From contig WARS01002807.1 of the NCBI GenBank assembly GCA_008933995.1, positions 806,001 through 870,000 on the forward strand: DNA of 64,000 bases. The letters run 5' to 3'. The notes under the pieces were generated by a model. That model ran no database searches and was not told where the DNA came from. It worked only from the letters and a program-made list of their open reading frames with translations. Both the position numbers and the translations under genes were made by a program. Positions 13,301-24,700 of this stretch are shown here, in pieces. The stretch's first letter is position 1; each line of letters opens with the position of its first letter. Source of the stretch: Datnioides undecimradiatus (lineage: Eukaryota; Chordata; Actinopteri; Lobotiformes; Datnioididae).

Positions 13301-15715
13301 ATATGAAATATATGCTTCTAAGTCCAAGTGTTAGTGTCTCAAACTGCACGTGACGTGTTTATGCATCAGTCACGACGAGGGGCGATTGCATTCTTCTGAA
13401 AAGACAGCCGGAAACGGTGATGAGTCCATCACTCCATAAGACAGACTTGTCGGCTTCAGCGGAGTAACGTGGGCCCGTATACTTTATGTTTAAGGCTCCC
13501 ACACTCATATTCTTCAAAATGGGAACTTCTCACTCTCGTCGGGCGCCGGCGTTTTTTCAATTCATTCATTATTTCTTCCGACGGCGGGGAAATGTGCAGT
13601 GTTCGTAACAGCGCGGGGCGTAAAACTGCCTACCAGTGATATAGGCTCCATACCGCATGCCTGAAATATTGAACCTCGAAGGTAATATTGCAATTGCGCC
13701 TCTCAGAATTACACCATCAAATGAAATGCCGGCCAGATCTTGTGCAATATGTAAAAGCAAACGACACAAACAGAGGATTTGATGTATCCAAGATGCGCGA
13801 TCTGTCACAGCTTTATATAAAGACGCCCGAGGCGATGAATCTATGAGGGGAAAAATCATTAAAAGGACTGTAATGAAGCAGCCTCAGCTGGCCCACGCTC
13901 CGGACCGGGGCTCATATCAGCGTTGGCTCATGCAGTTTGACCTATAAACTGTGCGGGTGTGTATACGACACATGCACACACGCGGAGGTAAAGCTGTTGA
14001 TCTGTAATAGAGATGTCTGTGTCAAGTTTTCAAAGGCATTAGCACAGGGCTGGGACGGCGGAGGTGACACCGGGTTAAATGGCCATTAACCTTCCATGTC
14101 TGCAGCCTTCACACGGGGGATATTGATCAAAGGCGCCGTGTGCTTTCCCTCCGGAGGAAGTGCAGCCTTTGAAGGGCGTCGAGCACCTTCCACCGATCTG
14201 CTCCGAGCTCCGCTGCCGAGGAGTTAATGCCTGTGTCTGTTGTCCGGTCGCAGGTTGAAAAGCGGGGTCGGTGCACGGCGCAGGGGACAGAGCAGCATCG
14301 CCGTCTGTCTCCCGCTCCCCGGAGATGTAGTGCGGCCCCTCTTTTGTTATCACACACACACAGACACACTCTCATTGCAGCACGGTTATACAGCTATGCA
14401 TTTCATCTCCTGTTGTTTGATCTCTAAGGCTCTGCTCCGTGCTGCGCTCTGTCCTTCTATACATTCCCTGTCTTGCTTGAAATAAAAACACCAATCATGT
14501 TTCTACTCTGGTTTTCTCCTTCTCGCTGCGTCGGAGACATGCCTCCAGATTCGGCGTGGCGTGACCACACAAGCGCGCCCCCTCAGTGACACTCGTAACT
14601 CCTCTAAGATGTTTACGCGTTTCAGATGCTACAGTACAAACACCGCAGAGTGTTTGCTTGTTTGTGTGAGGGAGTCAAGTGGCCGGCTGTGCCCATGCAG
14701 AACCTGTTTTCATCTGTTCCCGCGCTTCCTCAAGCTCCGCGGCCCCCCTCCTCGCACCAGAACCGTCGGGTCTCGTCGAGGCACCGGCAGCAGACTGTTT
14801 GGACAAGATCCACCGAATAACACAGTTTGAAAAAAACAGACAAGAGCTGGTCAGACTGCCAGATGCCGACTGGAAGATTATTTGTTCTTTGCACAACCTC
14901 TTTCACCGCTTAAACCAATCAGTGCTGGACCCCAGCTGGTTCTGATATCCCCCCCCCAACACAGACTGCCAGAGGTTTTGCTTTATTGTGTTTTCGTCTG
15001 GTTGCTCGACTTCAAGATTTCAGAGAAAGGAGGCTAGCTGGAGTTAGCATTTCACTGCTTAAAGATGGACGAGCCACCGATTTACAGGGAGGACCAGATG
15101 GAAGGGGATCTGGGACTCTATTATTACCAGCGCACCCCAAAATAAATCCAACATTAACACACTTAAACAGCCAAAAAGTGGATTTTGTGGCTAAATAAAG
15201 CACCGAGTTTGGCTTTGATTGCTGCAGAGTGCACTGTGACGGCTGCACACTTTCACCTAAATAACCATGCAACTCTTGCACGTTTAATGCATCTTCCTAA
15301 TGACTGACATTAAACGCAAGCCCCTCGTTTCACGCATGCAGCGCAATGCTCAGTGTTTCAGGTAACATGCCTTGCAGGTCACGCACACTGGTGAAGTCCA
15401 TGCAGGGATTGACTTCCTGCATTTGCTCGCTTTAATCAACTTTCAGTCCACTAAAGATTGATGCTGGTGCCGTGAAAACGCTCAGCCGAGGCTGTAACGG
15501 CCTCCGTTTGGCAAGGGGCGGCGGTAGTTGAAGAATCTCAATCTGCACGGAGTTTTTGTTTTGCAGCCCCGCTTTCGACAGTCTTTGAGAACGTGCCAAA
15601 GTGTTTTTCTGCCCACGTTGGACTCCTACTCCGATTCTCTGACCAAGTACTGGTGAGTGCAGTGGCACAATGAAATCCGCTCTGAAAGGCTCCCTCCAAA
15701 AAAGCACTACCCTCA

Positions 15716-15767
<52 letters not shown>

Positions 15768-18700
15768 AGCATTCAAAATCATCTCTTTCACCGGCAAAAC
15801 AGCGGAGATCACATCCTTTATTTCCACTCCTACACATCTTTCAATCTCATACTCTCTCCTTTCGAAACTTGTACTCCCCGCTCGAAGATTTTCATTAAAA
15901 CTTGTAATAACACCGACTGCAGCTTCTCTGTCTGATATGAAAGCAGAAGTGCGAATATTCAGACAGCAGCTACACAGGCATATATATATATATATCTATA
16001 TATAAAAAGAAAAAGTGTGAGTGGAAAAAGGACATCCTCCGCTCCATCGACTCCACAACCTTCCGGTGCATAACCATCCAAACACATCCCCTATCACAGT
16101 GCTATCTATCCCCCAGCCCACTCTGCAACCCCCCAGGGAGGCCAACGGGGGAGACGTGGCACTACTTCAAGAGCAATTTCACTTCCACAAAAGCAGCAGC
16201 AGCCGCCGCCGCCGCAGTGGGAAAGGGAGCACATTGGATCTTGTTTATAAATAAAGTCATCCATAAATGATGGGGATCTGTCGAGTGTGCGCGAGCGAGG
16301 TGCAGCGTGGGGGGGCCGGGTCGGAGGATGGAGGTGAAAGACGGCCTCTCTCCCCGTATCCTCTTACACTCGGATGGGTTGCAGACGGATGCTGAGAGGG
16401 TTTTTGCTCCCGCGGAGGTGGGAGGGGGGCCGGAGGGACTGTGCGCTTGCTTTGGGAGCAGCAGAACCAGTCACTGTGGCTGTTTGAAGTGGACTGATCA
16501 AAGCTGGCGCTGCATCGGGTTCTGTTGCACTCAGTGGAGGGAGTGGACTGGGAGAAAACACACAGAGCTACAGATCCCTGGGTGGGTTTCCTGTCTGACT
16601 GGATGACTGAGGCATTCACCGCTGCTGCTGCCGAATGGGAACAAAAGCCTGGTTCACTGCCAGGGTGCATTAGTTTGTGTGTCTCTTCTCTTGTTAAACT
16701 CCATTTTCTAAAGCCGTGAACAGTGCTGGGGTAATATACTGTGCTACTGTAATCACATTACTAATGGCTCAAGCATGTAGATCTTTAAAAGTAGTAAAAG
16801 TAGAAATACGATGCAATTTTACTCTGATGCAAATAAAAACCCGCTTTTAAATCTTATTCAAGCAAACAAACATCAGTATTAGCATCAAAACATACTTAAA
16901 TTATGCACAAAGTAAAACCTGCGAAGTAATAGTGCCTCTATTCGGTAAAAGTAGCAAATTATAAGGTTTAAATGATTTTTCTTACAAAGTAAAAATCCTG
17001 CAAAATATATATCAATGTAAAAGTGAACATAGTGATCATGTGGTAATATACATGTATATTCATGACAATATATATAATAATATATTTGTTATTTAATTCA
17101 TATTTGTTGATAATCTGAATCTCCAAAGCAACAGGTGCATTGACAGAAATAAGCGTGGTTTCACGCTACTGTTGTTATTCATCCGAGGAGGTTTGGTTTA
17201 GTTTTGATATCAACTGCAGAGCTGCAAGTTGTTTCTGTTTAATCCAAATCATGTTGTGACACGTCGAATTAAAACGGACGATCAAGCAAATTCAAACACG
17301 CGACCATACTAAACGACAAAACCGTGTGTTTTCGCATTAGAACAAAGGAGAGGGCGTTTGCTTCGCTATATGAGCACATCGGGGAAGATGATTGTGTGCA
17401 CCTGTGCAGGAGCGTCTTCAATAAGCAACATAAATGAAGCACAAACGCAGAGAGGATCAATTAGAGCGTGCTCGTCTCTCTAAATGTATGTGCAGAACAA
17501 AAGCACAGGGGAAGACCTCGGCGAATATTAGCTGTGTGCAGATCAGAGCCGTCAAAGCACTTGACAAGAAAATAAGCCAGGGTCAAAATAACAGTGATTT
17601 AGCGTTTATTCTATTTTTCATAAAGCATGCACTTCAGCGAGGACGCTCCCAGTTCATCCGGTCGAGCCCACGCGCCCTTGACCCAACTCCATTTAGGATC
17701 AGTAACTTCCTGATCCTTCGCGTCGCAACAGAGATGGTGTTACTTCAGGTCAGTGAAGACAGAGGTCGCGCCATTAAAGCACGCCCCCGCCGCCTCGCCG
17801 TGTGGAGCCCAGCGTTTAGCATGTAACCACCACGGCTTGTGTGTCTGCATCTCACACGACCACAGTGGGTCAGGTCCCAAGGTGCCACCGACAAACCTTG
17901 CTCTCAACAAACAGCCTGGGGTGGGTGGGGGGTGGAAAAGCACAGATGTACCCTTCTCCCTTCTGTCCCCTTTCCCACTTTTCAATCTAATGAACACTTG
18001 CTGCTCTTATAACACGCTCTAAGGGCAGCACCCCCCCCCGTGCTTTTACTCCCCGCCGCCCCTCACCCCACCCCACCCCACCCCACCCCAGTCTGTTTGC
18101 CTATTGGTCGAAGCAGCTGCTCTGCTCTCCAGCCTTATTGTGCCCTCGTCTCCCAGCCCAGCGCCTCTCGTCAGCCCCCATTACGCCTCTGGTCAGCTGG
18201 GAGACAATAGGAGAGGTCAGGGGTCAGAGCTGTTGGAATTCCATCACACACACACACACACACACACACGTAATGCAAGCAACATGCATCCATGTGTCAG
18301 TTGCATCCATTTCTTTCTCACTTTGCCCACCAGTCGGTTAAATTAGTGGCTGTAAATAAAAGTTTTCATCGCAACAAAAGCTTCCCTCAGCTGAGCCGAG
18401 CTTCACAGGAAGTTTCAGCGCTTCGTTTACCCGTTGGGCTGCAACTCAAAGGTTCTGGTTCACGCTCACCGCTCTCACAACGCTGTTTTCAGCCACAGCA
18501 GGCAGCGGTTTTCACAGAAAAAGCTCGAAAAACAAAAAAAGAAAAATGCTGTGTACGACCTGCACAGCAGACACACACAGTTAGCACGTAGCTGGTGAAC
18601 ATACCGGAGCGTTTAGCAGCTAAGAAGCCTTAAACACGCCTCAGGATGTGGTAGAAACCAAAATAAAAGTTGCATTTTGAAGCAAATTCAAAAGTTTTTA

Positions 18701-21700
18701 TTGTTAATTTACAACAAAAAACAGTAAACCCTCCTGTCCATATAGAGAAGCTGATTCGAGCTCATCTGACGCAACTCTAACGCTAACTTCATGCTAACAT
18801 GCTAAGCCTCCTGCAGAATGAATGAGATATCCATGTGTTTCATATCATCTTTTCCAAAAATCATCAAGTGATATCCGGGAAATGACCCAGATAATATTCA
18901 TTTGTGGTGACACTGTCATTTTTGTGCATTCCTGCCACTAATTACAATTTATTGTCGCATCTGCCCGTTTCGCGCCCGCCAACAAAACAGTTTTACGTCT
19001 TCATTTTATCCTTTTATTTGATGTCAGTCATTGTAATAGCTCCGTCCTGCTCTGGCGTGGCGGAGCTTAAGACAGGGCTTGTAATCAGAGTCAGCGTGCG
19101 CTCATCAAACTGCTTTTTCTTTTTTTTTCCCTTCTTTACAACGCACCAAAAGACTCCTTTTAATTCTTCCCACTTAATGTTCGCTCCCTAATAACTTATC
19201 ACTCTGATTATTCCATCGGCACATTAGCGAAGTAAAGGACACACACAGCCTATCAGCAGCGCGCAGCGCCGTTCGGCAGCCGACGTGCTATTTAAGCAGA
19301 TTATACACTTTTTTTGCGTGGTGCTGGGCTTTAAGCTGACAGTGCATGTGGGGCTGAGGCGTGGGGAAGGAATGCGTGGTGGCTTCCGGCTCATTGCTGT
19401 ATCCATGGTCACATTTACAGGCTCCTCCGACTTGAGATAAGAGATAAGACGGAGGCTGGGAGGCTGGATCCTCCGAGGGGGGGGGGGCCTCCAAGAAGCG
19501 CTTGTTTTATTGTTTACGGACGGGTGGTGGGTACGTGGGATGCCCAGGACGTTTTGTATGCATGCGGCTTCATGCTTGTGTGGTGAAGGTGGCATCCTGC
19601 ACTTTTGTGTGTGAGTTCGAGTGTGTGTGTGTGTGTGTGTGTGTGTGTTTCACCGTGTCACAGAGGAGAGCAGATATTCTCTGCGGTAATTACAGCCTGT
19701 GTGTTCCTGTCAGTGTGGCTGGCTTGGCTTTCATGCAGCACTTCTGCCCACCCCCTGCTTAACACGGCCCCTGACTGCCGGTGACCTCAACGCGGCGCTT
19801 CAGCAGCCGCCTTGACTAATGGGCTATCAGGGATGGAGAACATCAGTGAAGGAAGCGCGAGAGAGGAGAGGATAAATAAAGAGCAGAGAGAGAGAGAGAC
19901 TGACAATCCACCTCCAGAGAAGTTGCATTCTGCTCTCCTGCACTGTAACATTTCTTCTGTCCTACTTGCCTTTGTTTCTCCATCCTCTCTTGCAGCTACT
20001 GTAACATATGGGCAGCCATCTTCCTCTCCAGCTCGTTGACCCTTTGTGCATTAGTCTAAGAATATGACTCACGGAGTGCTGAGCTGCAGGGATGGAGCGC
20101 AGCTGCTCGCCCGCTCAGGAACCAAGACGTCCAGCCCAGCAGCCAGGACCGCCGGCCGCCCTCCAGAGTTTCCATAATGTCACACGAACCCGCTCAGAGA
20201 GTCAGGGTGCAACCGAGTGCAGCGCCGTGCATGAGACCATTCGCAGAGAGGGAAACAGGACGACGGGAATGACCGGAACGCAGACGGGATTTGTTCTTGT
20301 AATGGCGGCGTAATTATAGTTATTTACAATGCGAGGTATGCATGCATCTGCGTTTCTGTTGATGGCATTTTAGCCGCATTTATGTGTGATTACTGGGCAG
20401 TTGTGTTTCATGAGCTGTTTAACACATTTCTGTTATTGTTTAATTTAAACCCCCGCACATTTAACACTCTCAGTCGCTTCGCGGCAGCCATTTGTGGCAT
20501 CAAACGGGTCCAGGCATTTGCTATTTTGTCCCGTTTTAAGTTGAAATGTATGTATTTGCATGCATTTACGAGTGAATTCAAATAATTACGATCAAACGGA
20601 GGCTCGCCGTTAAAGTGATTAGTTCCAAAGTCACTAAAAAAAAAAACCTCTACAAGATGTGAGGCAGAGCAGAGCATCACGCTGCACGTGCACTCCACCG
20701 CACGCAGCGCTTACCATTTGATTTCTAATATGTAAAACGTCTTTGTGGGCTACAACCATTAACTGTAATCCCTGGGATTATCAGGTTCAGCCTGCCGGAG
20801 AGTCTGCAGGCTCATCCCAAACTTGACACCTGGGGGATGGGAGTCAAGGAGGAGCCGGAATATATTCCTCTGTCAACTTTATAAACCCCGGAGGACAGAG
20901 CGGCACCCCCTCTGTCCGAAAATACCTCCGCAAGCATTTCAGCAAGTGTCTGTGGAGGCGGGAGATGCGGCACTTGCAAAAATCCGGTCAGTAACGAGCC
21001 TAACGACGTGATCACAAACTGTGCTCGGCCGCTCTTGCGCCACCAGCCTTAATTAAACTTGTGCAGACGGTTCACAAACAAACGTCGCACCTCTACGTGT
21101 CCGCTCACGCGCCGTGAGTCAGCGTCTGCAGCCGGGCCGGCGGCTCGGAGAGGCCGCGCTGAGGCACGTGCTTTCAGCTAAATGTCAACCCGACGATGCC
21201 GCGAGAGGAAGAGCCAAAGAATAAGTGACGTCATCCTCGGGTTAACAACGCAAACTGGCAACCAACCGATGATCTTTTGGTACTGAAGCTAATACGTGCT
21301 ATAATATTACCAATTTTACTTAAGAAACAATGCCACAGGTGACAGCAGGTAATGGTGGGGCGATAACAGCTGTGATAACAAGCTCTTTAATGAACTAGCA
21401 CATAAATATGAAGCTATTCATATTGTTTGAACCACTTGTCGAGCAAATTTAATGAAGATCAGTTCCTGCTGCTACACACTGACGCCGCACGTCGTCTCCG
21501 ACACGCCGCCATTGTGAACATTTTACCGTTCTGACTTAGCGATACATCCAAAGAGACATTACGTTGTGACAGACGCCGTGTTTGTCTAATCACGGCGACA
21601 CAAACTGCTATTTTAAGTTACAGTATTTCACTAAGCTTGCACTAGCTTCTGTTTACTCATTACCCGAAACTGTCTTGCAGGCCCCCCCCCCACCGTGCAG

Positions 21701-24700
21701 GGGAGTGCCTTCCAGCCTGTTATGCATCATCAAAACAGGTTTCGTTTAGGCAGTTATAGCCCTGGGCTGGTTAGGCAAAGAGCAGGAGCGACTTTCAGGG
21801 CTTAGGCTCGTTGCATGCATCCGGACGTGTGAACAACAGTTGAAAGGATGTCGTCATCCTCCCTTCAGGATGCTGCCAAAAATAAACAAAAAAGGTATAT
21901 TTACAGTCTGCGGTTACATACGCGAGCTGCCTTCCCATCGCTCTGCAGCCACCTGGACAGCATCTCATTCTCAAGTTGTTCAGAGAAAAGAGAAGAAACA
22001 CGAGAATCTTGGTTTTTTTAATCATTTAACACTGACTCTGATATTACAGTAGTGATTCAGCGAAGGCCAAACAGACCAAGTTGAACAGCCAGGAGCAGAT
22101 AATGTTATCTCCTGTGATGAGCAGCGCGCTCGCTGCTCAGGTCCGACTTTCTGAGCCTCCTCTGGCTCCAGTGAGCTGTAGGTTTGAGGTCGAATGGAGG
22201 CAGTTGTGGAGGGGGCGGGGGGGTTGTTGATTTTATTTCTGCTCTGCGTTGTGGTTGTAGTTCACTCATTCTCTATTAAAGATTAATCAAGCGGAAAGTG
22301 TTGGGGAGCCGAGAGCCAAGTGAACGCGGCGTGTTTTTACAGGCCTCTGGACGCCCTACTGGTCCAGCGCGCCGAGAATGTGCAGTTTAAAGAGCATAAA
22401 GACACCAGGAATGTTGGAAAGTCGGTACGAGGGGAGGGGGAGGCAGCCACACGGAGAGTCTGAGCGCACGCCGGCGCTGGGAGCGGCGTTACGGACTCGC
22501 AGCGTCTCGTCTTTAAAGTCAAACACAAATGACACCTCTGACTGTGAAAACCCAAGACGGCTTTGTCACGAGAAACGAGTCATTAAAAAAAGCATGAAAC
22601 GCCACTTTAACGGGAAGTCTCAGGGAGGAAAATGGCCCTGATGCATCGTGTGTCGTGGCCGCGTTGTTTAAGCATCTCTCAGAGTTATAATCTGTGACAT
22701 TTTCAGATAAATACGCGTTTCTCTGCTCGCCGCGCCGCACAATGGTGCCTCAGACTGCAGCCGGTTCATGAAAGCTTTCATGTTTGTTGTTGTTGTGAAC
22801 GCTCGGTGTCAGGCAGGTCTATTGCAGGAAAAATCCTCCACTGCACAGCAAGTGATGCGTTTCATGTTCCCAGCAGCAGCAGCAGCAGCACTTTGTTTGG
22901 AAGTAAATAGAGAAAGAATTGGGTGGTCACGATGGGCAGAAACCCAAATTCATCCGTGGAGCTTCTCAGGATAAGAGTGAGGGACGTGTGGTTTGAATGG
23001 AAAGTGATTCTGGGAAGCACCGTGGAGGGGGGGGGGGGTAAAGAAAACACCACAGCATGAACGATTAGCAGCAAAGATGTCAGCAAAAGACGAAAGAAAA
23101 ACAAGATTCTTGCGGATCGCCACTTGAAAGCGCACTCCGGCATGACTGAGCAGAATCTGAGAGTTACAGTGTGCATGCGAGAATCAGGTCAGGTATTAAG
23201 CAGAGAAGGGAAACAGAAAGAGACGTGAGTGCACTGCTGTAGGAGGTTTGGGGAAACCCGGCCTGTCGTGACTCGGACTTGTAGGAAACAGCACGCACAC
23301 CTCTGAGTGGGGTATCACTCCAAAAGGCCAGAAGCTAGAGAGAAACTTTCCCAGGCAACCTTACCATATTGGGAAGAGGGGAAGAGGGCACTAATGCCTC
23401 GGGCTCTCCACCAACAAGTCCCATGAGCTCCGACAGTGATCGCTAATGACCCTCAGACAAGTTATCACCAGCCCACATTGACATTTTGACTATTTAACAG
23501 CTCGGGTTGCTTTAAAAGTCAATTGAGACACACGTGCATGCATCGGTGAAACGCCGTCTATCACTTGCGTAGCATAAATACACACATGCACGGATGCATT
23601 TGGTTTTTCCTCATCGGGATTCCATTCAATCACTTTCTAATTGATTTAATCCCCCAGATGGTCCGGAGGATGAATGCGGGGCAGGGAAAAGTCGCCCTGT
23701 GTTTCCCAGAAGCCGCCAGACCTCCCTGTTTTCGTTTTAATGCATCTTAAAACACCCATTTGCTCAGAGCCGCGGCACAAGCACATGCACAGACACAAGT
23801 TTACAGATTTACACCCAGTAATGACCTCAATTAGATGAACACCTCACCCTTGTTCTCGCTCGTCCTGCGAGGACCAGACCTCGTGAAGAAGGACCAGAAT
23901 TAATGCGTCCAAACTAATCAATGTTCGACTTCTGTGCGGTAATAACAAAGGCCGGGAGCGTTTTTAATGGCAGTACACATCTAACCATGCCGGAGAAATG
24001 TGAACCGGGTGAGACGCCGCGAGACGGCTGTTTAAACAGCCTCGCCTCGGATCGCGATCAATAACGCTTTGTGAGCAGAGCCAGACCGCAGCGGGAAGAC
24101 TTCACCAGCAATTAAAAAGGAGACAATACTTTGTGAAGAGGCTGAAAGCGTGGTTGTCAAAAGAAACAACAGCCAGCAGCAGCTGTATGTTTGAGGGAGG
24201 TAGGGGTTGTGGCTTTGAGAGAGCAAGCGGAGAATTGAGTGATGCAAATGTCAGGTGGAGGTGAAACTGTCCGGCGTGCTGGAGTCTGCAGACGATAGAG
24301 AGTGGCACAGCACAATGGGTTTGCACCTTTTTTCCCCCAGAATAGCAGGTGCTGGAAGCTCTGTGATGTACTTGAGCTGATGTTTTGTAGGTTGGACCTA
24401 GTTTTGTTGGGGCACAAAGAGGAAATCTCAGCTGGCACAAAAGAACCACGGCGGGTTCCCGCGATTTCGGACTTTCCAGCTCTCGGTTTAGCCAAAGGTC
24501 AGCGCTGTCAGGGCGGTCCGCGGGTGGCCCACAGAGCGAATACAGTTTAGCAAAGTTGAACTCCATCCAGAACACGTCACGCGGTTCCTTCGCTTGTGCC
24601 GGGAAAAAAATCGCAGCGCTTCAATAGAAACAGTAGTGATTTCAGCTGCAGACGATAGCGTGACCATGCCGAAGAGTCCCTGACATGACGCTGCTGGTTC

